Source: Stenopsyche tienmushanensis
Lineage: Eukaryota > Arthropoda > Insecta > Trichoptera > Stenopsychidae
Direction: 5' to 3'
Assembly: GCA_008973525.1 (NCBI GenBank)
Contig: WACJ01000517.1
Coordinates: 806,001-870,000 of the forward strand
Length of the DNA: 64,000 nt
A program made the translations under genes and the position numbers. This document shows positions 46,914 through 57,968 of this stretch, one piece after another (within the stretch, counting starts at the first letter, position 1; each line of letters begins with the position of its first letter). The notes beneath the pieces were generated by a model. It did no database searches, was not told the DNA's origin, and worked only from the letters and a program-made list of their open reading frames with translations.

Positions 46914-47720
46914 ATGGAAGGGAGAAAGTTAAGATCTGCTCCGGACAGATCACCGACGGCAAACCAGGGCCCAAGCCAAAGCCAAAGAAGAACCAAAGCC
47001 TCGCATGCCCCATCGGCCTCAGAATTCCTAAAGGATAGTGGGAAACCTCTGTCCCCGTCACTGGTCAAACCAGCGAAGACAAACCGTCGCGACAGTCCTA
47101 AATCAAGACCAAAGGGGAAACTAGGATCGTCATCCAAAGATCATAAAATCGATCCACCGAGATCGAAACAAACAGCGCCGGACTCTTCCGAGAGGAACTC
47201 GAAAATTTCGCCCAACGACGAGGACTCACCGATTGCCGCCTCGAGTGTGGCCATGGAAAGGGGCTCGTCACACGATACCCGTGTGGCTTTGCCACAAACG
47301 CCGAGGGTGCGCGGGCTACCCCCTGGCGCGGTTACTCCTGACGTATCGACTACAGCGGACTCGCCGACGTCGGCGGTCCTGTTGTTGGAGGTGACCGGGA
47401 ACCCGAACGGGGAATCGGTTGCCATCGACGAGGAATCGGGGGTCGAGTTGGTCGGGACGGAGGACCTCGACCGGACCATGGTCTCGGCCGAGAAAACTGG
47501 TACAAGCGGCGCAGCTCTCGAGGCTGGAGCTGAGCCTGAAACGACTGCGGTAATTAACATACTGGAAGTTTCCGAGTCGACTGAGGACGCCGACTTGCGG
47601 GAGATAGAAAATCTCTATCACTTGGCCTCTGAGGCTATAAGCGACCCGTTATCAAAGATTAACAAGGAACAATCTCTAAAGATATGGAGATTTATGGACG
47701 TCTGCAAAATTCGACGATAA
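46914..47720 (+). pseudogene. R1-clade LINE ORF1, N-terminal part, copy 1
   Basis: This 268-codon frame starts MEGRKLRSAPDRSPTANQ and is Ser/Pro/Lys-rich and then acidic, like the disordered N-terminus of R1/TRAS-type gag proteins. At 47701 it jumps by internal deletion to DNA that in copy 2 (62051 onward) encodes the last zinc-knuckle segment, out of frame, so it ends at once. All CCHC knuckles are lost. High GC compared with surrounding DNA suggests recent arrival. Confidence 0.7.
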
Positions 47721-47739
47721 TCACCGGTGTGGCAGCGCC

Positions 47740-48373
47740 AAATGCGGAGTTTTCGGAGCCGCCCTCCGAAAACAGAGAGGCAATAGTCTTCAATAACGCA
47801 CCAACAGACAGAAAAGGAAGAAGCCGCACACGCGGCACAAAGATTCTGCAGATCAACCTGGCACACTGCCATGTAGCACAGGCAACGATGCTGCAGATGT
47901 TCCGAGAACGACAAGCCGACGTCGCCATCGTTTCGGAACAATATAAGACTGGGATCACCGGATGGTACAGTAACAACAACGACAGAGCAGCGATCTACGC
48001 ACCAGCAATGGCAAGCGTCAAGACATACACGCTGCCAAACAGCGGATGGGTATGGGCGGAGGTGAACTCGGTGAGAATATACAGCGTCTATTTCTCCACC
48101 ATACAGGAGTACGAAGAGGAAATCACCAACCTGGAAAGGGACATCCGCGGGGCAACCGGCCCTGTGGTCGTGGCCGGGGACTTCAACGCCAAGGCGACGG
48201 AGTGGGGATCACGCGCCACCGACCGCAGGGGCACGATCCTCTGCGAGATGGCCTCCAGCCTCCGGTTGCAGATAGAGAACGAGGGCAGAAGCCTCGCGTT
48301 CCGCAGGGGAACCGGCGGATCAATTGTGGACATCACATTAACAAACGAGGCGATGGCGGGGAATAATGATTAA
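47740..48373 (+). pseudogene. R1-clade LINE ORF2, endonuclease part, copy 1
   Basis: APE-type endonuclease with KILQINLAHCHVAQATMLQM (the N-terminal Asn block), ADVAIVSEQYK (Glu block), NDRAAIYAP, VVVAGDFNAKATEWGS (Asp/Asn block), IVDITLTNE. The frame closes at 48373 before the SDH block. The reverse transcriptase is missing. Compared with copy 2 there is a 9-bp deletion after VYFS. In R1-clade elements this enzyme nicks a specific target. Confidence 0.85.
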
Positions 48374-48650
48374 GATTACATAGAAGTAAATATAGTATAG
48401 TTTTTATGTATATGTACTTTTATGTATGTGTACTTACTGAATTTTATTTTTAGTACTGTGTACTAAAAATAAATTTTATTGTAAAATTGGTGTATCAAAT
48501 ATTTAGGCCCCCCTGAATGTTTTATTTTGTAATTGTTATTCTTCTCATTCGTATTCTTATTATGTATTTTTTAATTGCTTATGTCTTTTTTTCCTTTCTT
48601 TATGTACTGGCGAAAGCTATTTTAAAATAAATAAATCAATATCTATTACT
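48374..48650 (+). other. Possible LINE 3' UTR with AATAAATAAAT tail
   Basis: AT-rich sequence from the end of the endonuclease to AAAATAAATAAATCAAT near 48625-48641. It may be the 3' UTR of the same LINE after a second internal deletion that removed the reverse transcriptase. No gene. Confidence 0.35.
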
Positions 48651-49295
48651 TTTGGCTTTTGGTGTGCCGCGAAATTTAAAGAATTTACCTATGATGACGG
48701 AGAACTCAGGGGCAGACAAGGTATGGTCCGTGATATTGGCTTGCAAAAATATATGAAAGGTTTATCGCCCAAATATCGTTTAATTATGCGAATACGAAGC
48801 CCTAAATCCTATGAAGAGGCAGCCGAGTATGCCCTCGAGGAAGAAAATTTAAATGACTTTTTTCGCGACCAAGATAACTCCCGAGATGCCACTCATCGAA
48901 ATCCTACATATTCCAATCAAACTCAACGACACGATCAACACTCATTTAATAATACGCAAAAACCTTTATTCCATAAACCTCACATTGAACGAAAGCCGCA
49001 CACGTATTACACCACAAACACAAGCAATAAATTTTGTAATTACTGCAAAAATCATGGGCATTTGATCCAAGAATGCCGCAAACGCGAATCTAATCATAGA
49101 ACCCGGGACCAAACGCGTCCTTCCGGTTATAATAAACCCCTTACTTTCTCTCGTCCTCCGCAACTTCAAAAGATACTTCATACTTCCACTTCGGAAAAAT
49201 CTTTAGACCCGTGCCAGCTGTCGAGACACGAAATGTCCACAACCTGCAGGCAGCCCCCTCATCCTCAACCTAAGTGCTACAGTGCCTTACGTTGA
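48651..49295 (+). pseudogene. Ty3/gypsy gag, C-terminal part
   Basis: The frame is open upstream of the ATG at 48723 (EFTYDDGELRGRQG). It continues with a capsid C-terminal region (YMKGLSPKYRLIMRIRSPKS, EEAAEYALEEE) and one zinc knuckle CNYCKNHGHLIQEC (CX2CX4HX4C). The capsid N-terminal part is absent, replaced by the LINE material upstream. Gag packages the element's RNA. It overlaps the pol frame by about 90 nt, with pol in the +1 frame. Confidence 0.85.
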
Positions 49296-51072
49296 AATCC
49301 CTTGTGAACAAGCAAAGGACCAAAAATTAAGGTTATTGATCGACACCGGAGCCGACGTAACTTTAATCAAAATAAATTCAATTTCAAACAACAGTTCAGT
49401 GGATGATTTAAACATGGTCAAACTCCGTGGCATCGAAAATGTCGAAAGTCCCGTCCAAACTCTCGGTACCACAAATCTTTCCTTCTTTATAGACAACAAA
49501 TCGTTTTCTCATCAAGTTCACCTCGTTCCAGATCACGCAACCAATATTCCCCTCGATGGATTATTGGGGCGCGATTTCTTAATGAACATTCATGCTACCC
49601 TTGACTTCAATCGCAATGTGGTACACTTCCTAGGTGAAACATTTCCGTTATTAAAACAAAAAACAATTACTCTCAAGCCTCGTACCGAGACACTAGTGGA
49701 ACTTAAGATTCTCAACCCCGAGATAATCCAAGGCATCACGCCCAATGTAGAAATTTCCCCGGGAATATTTCTCTCACAAGCGATCACTTCGGTTCGCTCT
49801 TCGGGAAATGCTTACGCCACAATCCTCAACGTCACTGAGAAAGCAGTGGACCTCACAAAAAATGAAGTATATTTAGAACCTTTCAACGAAATCTTTACAC
49901 TTGAACCTTTACATTATCGCGGAAACTTGCGCGATTACTCTCAGAATAAAAAACTCATAGAATCGTTAAATCTCTCACACTTGAACCAGGAAGAAAAGGA
50001 CTCTGTCATCAAGCTTTGCACGGAAAACAATGATCTTTTCTTCCTAAACGGTGATAAATTGTCCCACACTGATTCAACCAGCCACAAAATATCTTTATCT
50101 ACCCTAAACCCTTTACATACGAAATCATATCGCTTCCCGGAAATCCATAAACCGGAAGTCGATAGACAGATAAATGAAATGTTGGACCAAAATATAATTC
50201 AACCCTCCGACTCACCGTGGTCGTCACCACTTTGGATTTTACCAAAGAAATCCGACCCTGATGGCACGAAGAAATGGCGAGTGGTTATAGATTACCGCAA
50301 ACTGAATAACGTCACCATCGGAGACGCTTTCCCTTTGCCAAATATCTCAGACATCCTCGACCAGTTAGGTCACGCTAAATATTTCACAACGTTAGATTTA
50401 GCTTCGGGATTTCATCAAATTCCCATTTCTCCAGATGACGCGAATAAAACTGCCTTCACCACCCATACAGGACATTTTCAATTTTCACGTATGCCGTTCG
50501 GACTCAAAAATGCACCCGCAACTTTCCAACGTCTAATGAACAACGTCCTCTCAGGTTTACAAGGTATTAAATGTTTTGTATATCTGGACGATATTGTTGT
50601 CTACGCGGATACTATTGAGTCACACGAAAATAAATTACGCGAGTTCTTCAAATGATTGTCCCAACATAATTTAAAGTTGCAACCTGAAAAATGTAATTTC
50701 TTACGTCACGAAGCAGTTTATCTCGGTCATATCATGTCCGAAGAAGGTATCAAACCCGACCCTTCTAAAATCTCAGCTGTTTCAAATTTCCCAATTCCCA
50801 AAACGCCTAAAAATATCAAATCTTTTCTAGGATTAGCCGGTTATTACCGCAAATTCATCCCCAACTTCGCTGCCATTGCACACCCTATGACGTCCCTTCT
50901 AAAGAAAGACACAGTTTTCAAATGGGACGCCGACCAAACCAAGGCTTTTGAAGAATTAAAATCAAAATTGACAAGCCAACCTGTACTAATTTTTCTGGAC
51001 TTTTCAAAGAACTTCATCCTTACGACGGACGCTTCCAATTTCGCAATCGGTGCTGTTCTTTCCCAAGGTGAA
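49205..51072 (+). pseudogene. Ty3/gypsy pol: protease, reverse transcriptase, start of RNase H
   Basis: Protease: LLIDTGADVTLI (active DTG), then DGLLGRDFL. Reverse transcriptase: SPWSSPLWILPKK, WRVVIDYRKLNN, FTTLDLASGFHQI (first Asp), MPFGLKNAPATFQRLMN, CFVYLDDIVVYA (YLDD active site). RNase H starts TTDASNFAIGAVLSQGE. A single in-frame TGA at 50653-50655, in a position where RLSQHN would be expected, suggests a CGA to TGA transition. The rest of pol, including integrase, is lost where a piggyBac fragment begins near 51075. The whole read is remarkably clean otherwise. Confidence 0.92.
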
Positions 51073-51074
51073 AT

Positions 51075-51560
51075 CAAGGTATTGCTGGTAGATCACCACA
51101 TCATAGTGCTTTCAAAGATGTACACGGCCCAACAGCACATGCTAAAAGAAACATTATGAACGGGAATCTAAGTAATGCGTTCCTATTACTGATTGACAAC
51201 CATATCTTGGAACATATTCGAATATGTACTGAGTTAGAAGCCTCTCGAGTTTTGGGGAAAAACTGGACAATTATACAAGAAAAATTGAAGGCATTTCTAG
51301 CAATATTATATGCACGTGGAGCGTACGAAGCAAATAATTTGAGGCTTCAATATTTGTGGAATAACAAGTGGGGACCATCATTTTTCTCCAACACTATGAG
51401 TAGACATGATTTCACTGAGATTCTACAATACATTCGTTTTGACAAAAAAAAACCAGAGGAGTCAACGTTTGCAGACAGACAAGTTCGCTTTAGTCTCAGC
51501 AGGTATAAAATTACAATTTCAAACAATAGTCTGTGTAGCACTGTGTCACTGCAAACATCT
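51075..51560 (+). pseudogene. piggyBac transposase N-terminal fragment
   Basis: The frame reads HGPTAHAKRNIMNG, then LRLQYLWNNKWGPSFFSNTM and FTEILQYIRFDKKK, the N-terminal part of the DDE_Tnp_1_7 region of a piggyBac lineage distinct from the 51.7-kb and 58-kb copies. It is cut before any catalytic Asp. It abuts Ty3 RNase H on the left and AT-rich DNA on the right. Confidence 0.8.
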
Positions 51561-51673
51561 GATATTTGTGGAGTGATCTTCAATTTATCTATATTTTGTA
51601 AGTTTTTTACACTCTATTATTATTATTATTACTCTCTTATTATTTATTTATTTTTTTATTGCACCCCAGAAAA

Positions 51674-53506
51674 ATGTCTCGACTAAAAAAGAACCACGAT
51701 GATAACGAATTTGAAAGTAGTGATGACGATTATATGGCAAATTTGGACAAGGAATTAGATAGATTGGATTTATCCGATGAAGAAAATTTTACCAATTCGC
51801 AATCTACTTCAGTGATATCTACATCAACCCCATTTGTAACGGATTCAAATTCTGAGGCAGATGTGTTTCCAAGAAACCCTGTACGGCGAGTGATGCGAAT
51901 TTTGAATGATAGTGATAGTGAAAATATTATTCCATTACCGGTGATTCCTACTATGTCATCATGGGTGGACGTAACAAATAATGACGAATATCACCCAAGT
52001 ATACCATTTGATGTCGGCACAACCAACATAGGACCGACGAATACTCCAATCCAAAGTAAGACTCCTCTGCAATTGTTTCAACTTTTTTTCACCGAAACGT
52101 TATTCAAAAAAATCACAGAAGAAACAAATTTATATGCAGCAAAAATTATAGCCGAGAAACAGTTGAAAAAACATTCTATTTGGCACGACTGGAAGGATGT
52201 CACGGTAGAGGAAATGAAAGCGTTTTTAGGGGTTATAATAAATATGGGAATTATCGATGTTCCAAATATGAAAGATCTTTGGTCTAAAGCATTTTGTTCA
52301 TATATTCCATTTTTTGCAAAAATATTTCCACGCAAACGTTTTTTTTTCAAATTTTCTGGTCACTTCACCTGGAGTCAATTACAGATCCTTCCCCAGATTT
52401 GAGAACGAGGACAAGTAGAGTCAGTAATTATCTGGATTGCCTGAATCAAAGATTTTTGCATAATTATATCCCAGAGAAAAACCTAGCCGTTGATGAATCC
52501 ACCGTGGGATTCAAGGGTAAAATAGGTTTTATTGCATACAATCCTAAAAAACCCACTAAATGGGGTCTTAGGATTTATGTCTTATCAGATTCACGTACAA
52601 GTTACGTGTCAACATTTGTGCCATATTATGGTAGTATTACCACACAGGGTCTAATTAGACCTGATTTGACATTAACAAGCAGAATAGTTTTGCATTTGTT
52701 CAATATTCTGCAAGAAGTTACACCCGAAATAAAAGGGTATCATATATTTACTGATAGATTTTATACTAATCCAAAACTTGCTGAGGAACTTTTAAAACGG
52801 AAATGTTACCTCACTGGTACCATAATGGTAAATAAAAATGGTTTACCAAAGGAAATAAAAAAAGCCTAAATTGGCTGTGGGGCGAAAGGTAGCTTACCGA
52901 AAAGAAAATACCCTTGTATTAGCTTGGCGAGATAAAAGAATAGTGACAATGTTGAGTACAAACCACACGTCACGTTCACAATTGATGAGAAGAAGACCTA
53001 GAAGAACTAGGCAACCAACTTCTAGTGCTGGTGGAAATGATCTTATCGAAAAGCCAACTGTCATTCAGGACTACATAAAAAATATGGGTGGCGTAGACAC
53101 GGCCGATCAACTGGCAACTTCATATTGTTTTATGCGTAAAACACTAAAGTGGTGGAGAAAGCTGTTTTTTTGGGGGTTCGAAACATCGATTGTGAATGCA
53201 TATATTTTGTATAAAGAATACCAGAAAAAAGGTTGGCAAAAAACCCACAAATCGAATTTCCGTGCTTCAAAAACAACAAAAATTGGACGTACATCATCAA
53301 CTGACAAGAAACAACGTTTGGATGGACATCCCCATTTCATGTATGATAATGGAAAATATAAAGACTGTATGGTATGTTCCGATAGAAACGTCTCCGGTAA
53401 AAGAAAGAGAACACCATTTTATTGCAATACATGCGATAGAAAACCAGGTCTTCATCCAGGAGATTGCTTTAAAAAGTATCACACATTAACAAAATATAGA
53501 AATTAA
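51674..53506 (+). pseudogene. piggyBac transposase, nearly intact, two homopolymer frameshifts
   Basis: Starts MSRLKKNHDDNEFESSDD. An acidic N-terminus is followed by SSWVDVTNNDEYHPS and the DDE domain with NLAVDESTVGFKGK (first Asp), YHIFTDRFYT (second) and MGGVDTADQL (third), then the cysteine-rich domain CMVCSDRN...YCNTCDRKPGLHPGDC. Total length would be about 610 residues, close to the 58-kb relative. The reading is broken only in a T9 run (52339-52347) and an A7 run near 52856-52863. The 3' terminus reads GGACCGCAAAGGG before TTAA at 53686-53689. Enzyme of the family: TTAA-specific cut-and-paste transposition. Confidence 0.9.
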
Positions 53507-53745
53507 TTTGATATGTTACTCTTAAATATGTTAATAAACATCATTCTCAATTAATCCACATCTTTTTGATTTATTATACCTTATTTTCTTTATTTTTTTA
53601 TGATAAACATATTTTTTCAATAAATTCATGAAAATAGCTTGGACCTGGTACAACATTTTTTAAAAAGTTTTAGGACCGCAAAGGGTTAAACGTTATTAAT
53701 TATATATAATTCAATTAATCCATTGTATCTCTTAACTATATATCA
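53507..53745. other. piggyBac 3' UTR and right end
   Basis: AT-rich sequence with AATAAA words. The element ends at TTAA 53686-53689 (terminus CGCAAAGGG). The left TTAA of this element is not recognised upstream of 51674. Confidence 0.6.
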
Positions 53746-54690
53746 ATGTTCAAGTGTGCTAAGTGCAATACGGAAAGTGCAAACGGTGCCTTGTGCGGCA
53801 TCTGCAAGTCGAAATTAGACTTTCCCTGCGCAGGCATAACTGAACGGGGATACAAGAATCTCGGCGACAGAAAGCTTCATTGGAAGTGTGCTTCCTGCAA
53901 GGCGGCCGTTAGTCCGTCCCTCTCTGAAGGTGATTTACTCCTTGGCTCCACCTCATCACCATCCATGGACCAACTACTTGCGGAATTGAGGAGCATTAAA
54001 ATGGACTTAGCTCCAATTAAACCTATGTCAGAGGACATCAAATCATTAAAAATTGAGATAAGTTCATTAAAAAGCTCTGTGGAGATGGCTCACTCGCTCA
54101 TTAGTGACTTCACTATGAAAGTCCAGAAGCTTGAAACAAGATTGGATGCCCTCGAAAAATCGCACTATGATACTACGGCACTTCAAAATAAGTTGGACCT
54201 CATTGAAACAAAATTAAATGAGAAAGAGCAATGGTCTAGAAGGAACAACATTGAAATCAAAGGAGTCCCACCTTTAAGGACGGAAAACTTGATTGATACT
54301 ATTATCAAGTTAGGTATCATAATTAAATGCCCGGTTACATCTAGCCAAATAAACTTTGTTGCAAGGGTTCCCTCTCGAGCCAACAATGACTCTAAGGCTA
54401 TTGTGGCTTTCTTCATGAACTACCACCTCAAGGAAGAATTCTTATTAGCAGCACGGCGTATGAAATCGCTGTCATCCGGTGACCTTGGGTTTTCAGATGT
54501 CAGGCGGGTTTTTGTCAATGATCATCTAACAGTTGCTAACAAAATGTTGCTCACTAAGGCGAAGTCCACGGCCAAGGATCGAGGTTTTTTGTACGTGTAG
54601 GTGAAAAACTCAAAAATTTTAGTGAGGAAAAACGATACCTCACCAATTTTGGTAATTTACACAGAACGGGATTTAAAAAAAATCCAGTAA
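53746..54690 (+). pseudogene. LINE ORF1 with PHD finger and baculovirus-FP-like domain
   Basis: The N-terminal PHD-type zinc finger (MFKCAKCNTESANGALCGIC, then WKCASC) is followed by a coiled-coil (about residues 85-155, heptads with SLKSSVEMAHSLISD and KLETRLDALEK) and an RNA-binding FP-like domain beginning EKEQWSRRNNIEIKGVP with AIVAFFMNYHLKEEFL. A TAG at 54598-54600 replaces a Trp-like codon; the same frame continues VKNSKILVRKND to a second stop near 54690. Such proteins are ORF1 of CR1/jockey-type LINEs in insects. No ORF2 follows. Start chosen at the only Met before the finger. Confidence 0.8.
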
Positions 54691-54875
54691 ATTACTATTT
54701 AAAAAAATGTAATGCCTAGTGATCTCAAAGAGCATCCGAATGCGAGGAAAAATAGTGAGTATTCATATTTTTTCCAAAATAGCCACGGTTTCTGACTATC
54801 TGTATTTTTTTTTTTTTCAATTTTATGCTACTGCGAATTTCGTGCGGATATACCCGCCTCCAGTATGTGGGCTAG

Positions 54876-55060
54876 CCAAACCGCGCCCGCGAAAGATGTG
54901 TTAAAATTCAACTAATCGACGGAACTAAGTACGACAGCATTATTAATGCACTAAAAGAAAAAATACAGATTTCCACTCATATAAAAAAAAAACAAGAAAG
55001 AAACGTTCGAGTAGTACTGAGAAATCTCCATCCCTCTACTGGCAAGGAAAATCATACAAA
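54876..55060 (+). pseudogene. Fragment of a LINE ORF1 pre-C2HC domain
   Basis: VKIQLIDGTKYDSIINALKE followed by RNVRVVLRNLHPSTG is the pre-C2HC pattern (lysine-rich linker plus FRVVLKGLH-like block) of LINE gag proteins. It continues without a stop into the acidic N-terminus of the next piggyBac. No in-frame ATG is visible. Confidence 0.5.
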
Positions 55061-56650
55061 TAGAGAATCATGGACAGATGTCCCCAGTGATGTAGAAGAT
55101 TTTCCTGAAGAGTCTATCGACAACATCGATGAAGAAAGTTCGGATGATCCATTTCAACCGATAAGAAGACAACTTCGGACTTTCCGTTTATCGAGCAGTA
55201 CTTCCGAGGAAAACAACGAAGATTGTGAAGATTGTGAAGATCATAAAGATCATGATGAAGATGACGATGACGACTATATTGATTGGTCGAACATTGATCC
55301 TCAAAGGAACAATGAAACTTGTCAAGGGCCAACTGGCCCTCGAATATCAGTCGAGAAAAATTACATCGAAGAAGTGGTGAATTGCTTTATCGGAAACGAT
55401 CTTTTGGATCACATAGTAAAAGAAACAAATCGATACCATCTTCAAAATGATCAGCAATATAAATTAGCGAAAAAGACAAGAAAATGGATCGATGTAACAG
55501 TTTCGGAAATAAAAAATTTTTTGCCCTTATTATTATAATGGGACTCGTAAGAAAAGTGAAAATAAATGATTATTGGTCCACCAATCCTTTGATCGAAACA
55601 CCGATTTTTTCTAAGACTATGAGTCGTAATCGATTTCGACAAATTCTACAGTATTTGCACTTCAATGATAACAGTAATATACCTCCGGATGCAGACAGAC
55701 TATTCAAAGTTGAATATTTGATCGATTACTTTTCCAAAAAATTTAAAGAAAATTTTAACATTGGACGAAACATATCACTCGACGAAGGGATGGTGCCTTG
55801 GCGAGGACGACTGAACTTCAAGGTTTATAATCCTAGTAAAATAGTAAAATACGGAATACTAGTTAGAATGATGTGCGATTCAGTGACTGGATATATTTCC
55901 ACATTTAAACTATATTCAGGGGCTGGAGGCAAATTAAATTAAACAGTAATGGAACTCTTAGAAAATCACAGCGGAAAATGGCATCATCTCTACATGGATA
56001 ACCTTTATAATATTGTTGAACTTACAAAAAAAATATTTTTGAAAAAATTTCGCGTGTGTGGTACTATTCGACTAAATCGAGGACTGCCCGAAGAACTGAA
56101 ATCGGCAGAAATAAATGTAATGGGAACGAAATTTTTGCGACGTGGTGAAATTTTATTACAATGATTTAAAACGAATAAAAAAAAAGATGTCAGAATGATA
56201 TCTAGTATTCATAATGCAAATCTTATGGATACAGGAAAAAAGGATAGAAAAACGGGAATCGCAATTTTGAAACCACAATGTATAATTGATTATAATAACT
56301 TTATGAAAGGTGTTGATCGAGCCGACCAATTTCTAATTTACTACCCTATATATTATAGGAAAACTATAAAATGGACAAAAAAGTGGCATTTTATTTATTC
56401 AACTGTACTCTGTTCAATTCCTTCAGAGTATATGAAGAAATCAATCAAGATCGAATCCGAAAAATTAAATTTCATAAATTTTTACTGCAAGTGGCGAAGA
56501 CTTGGATTTCATCTGAAAATGAGGACGTTTCATTACCATCGAAAATTTTCGAATTAAGAAGCGTAAATTATTATTTACGCTGCAGGTGGTGCTCGAAAAA
56601 CAATAACGCACCGAATGGATTTTCTAGCGATGGTTTTGTGATTCTTTGAA
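55061..56650 (+). pseudogene. piggyBac transposase, degenerate third copy
   Basis: The acidic N-terminus (ESSDDPFQPIRRQ, then a Glu/Asp-His-Lys run) leads to NDLLDHIVKETNRYHLQ and KWIDVTVSEIKNF. A frameshift in an A/T run near 55515 passes to the frame with MGLVRKVKINDYWSTNPLIE, NISLDEGMVPWRGRLNF (first Asp), then after a stop at 55940 HHLYMDNLYN (second Asp), then after further stops NNFMKGVDRADQF (third). The cysteine-rich end is decayed. It is a different lineage from the 51.7- and 58-kb copies. Confidence 0.85.
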
Positions 56651-57045
56651 TATTGTCGTCAATCGGATTTACGAGACGAGGCAATCAGAATCTGATTGTG
56701 CGTCAAAAATGGTTCCAACCAACAGATCAATGCAACCGCAGTGGAATTTCCAAGCCTTTTTAGGCGCAATTCTGAATATGGGAATCAGACCTCATCCAAA
56801 CTTACAAGATTTTTTTTCACGCTCATTCACGGCCAGTTGTCCATTTTATACGTCAAATTTTAAGAGAAAACGTTTCCTACAGATATTTTGGAGACTACAC
56901 CTCCACGACAATTCTATAATTAATCGCCAAGAAAGTAACTTAGAACATAGAATAAAAAAGTACATAGATCTTTACTTAAAATATCTTGACGAAAGATATA
57001 GGCAATATTTTTTTCCTCATCAACAAATAGTGGTCGATGAATCGG
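56651..57045 (+). pseudogene. piggyBac transposase fragment (fourth copy)
   Basis: NFQAFLGAILNMGIRPHPNL, SCPFYTSNFKRKRFLQIFWR and QQIVVDES (first catalytic Asp) show the N-terminal to central part of the DDE domain. The frame stops at about 57045 where sequence of opposite orientation starts. Upstream, 56651-56738 could be its own N-terminus, much altered. Confidence 0.8.
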
Positions 57046-57213
57046 TTTTAATTTTTTTAGTTCACACACTGTAACATCACGCCATTTTGCTGTCTTATCT
57101 ACATTTTTGTATTTTTGGGATGTTTGTTGATGGTATAAATTTGTTTCCGAAACAATGAAATCAAACAAATCACCACCAAAAAATAACTTAGTCACTACTT
57201 CAATGCTTTCAAC
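57046..57213 (-). pseudogene. piggyBac N-terminal fragment in inverted orientation
   Basis: On the minus strand VVTKLFFGGDLFDFIVSETN followed by NLYHQQTSQKYKNVDKTAKW and RDVTVCELKKL is the block that normally precedes FLGAILNMG. It faces the plus-strand fragment ending at 57045, giving a tail-to-tail arrangement either by a local inversion or by juxtaposition of two copies. Confidence 0.75.
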
Positions 57214-57214
57214 A

Positions 57215-57968
57215 TTGAAAGATCCGCGTAGACAGGCAAAATCCGGAAAACGAATGCTTTTAATCGACTCCGATGCTGACGTCACTCTTATTAACTTAAA
57301 CTCCGTTCAAGGCAAGGATCCAGTCGACGAAAAAAATATCGTCACACTTCATGGTATCGACAACGTTACCCAACCTACCAAAACTCTCGGAACCGTTAAT
57401 CTCTCTTTTATGATTAAGAATAAACCCATATCGTATTGGGTTCACCTATTCCAAAATAAAGCAACCAATATTCCCATCGACGGATTATTGGGATGCGATT
57501 TTTTAACAAGCTTTCAAGCAAACCTAGACTATAAAATTAATCTAGTTAATTTCCCATATGAAACTTTCCCGTTATTAACACAACGGTCAATGTTAACTCT
57601 TGAGCCTCGTACTGAGACTCTGGTTGATAAAAACAAGAAAGGACAATGATAAAAAGAAGGCGCGTAGTCATCGATTATCGTAAATTAAATAATGTCACCA
57701 TTGGGGATGTTTACCCTTTACCTAATATCACGGATATTCTTGACCAATTAGGTCACGCTAAGTAGTTTACTACTTTAGATTTGGCTTTGGGATTTCACCA
57801 AATCCCACTATCTCCCGATGACACCGATAAAACTGCATTTACTACTCATTCAGGGCATTATCAATTCTCGCGAATGCCTTTGGTCTTAAAAATGCTCCTG
57901 CTAATTTTCAACTATTAATGAACAATGTTTATTACTTTTTGTCGATGCACATTCGAAATAGATACTAT
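57215..57968 (+). pseudogene. Second Ty3/gypsy pol fragment
   Basis: Protease region similar to that at 49.3 kb but with the active site changed from DTG to DSD (LLIDSDADVTLI), then DGLLGCDFL and EPRTETLVD. About 570 bp are deleted relative to the first copy, after which RT blocks resume at 57658: VVIDYRKLNN, DILDQLGHAK then a stop, TTLDLALGFHQIP, and FSRMP. It ends near 57928. The following LLFVDAHSK with a stop in place of Trp resembles the first integrase block. Same family as the first copy, more decayed. Confidence 0.85.

Noticed and set aside
47141..47560. Minus-strand frames opposite the R1-clade ORF1 (139 and 101 codons)
   Set aside because: Shadows of the GC-rich, codon-biased sense ORF1.
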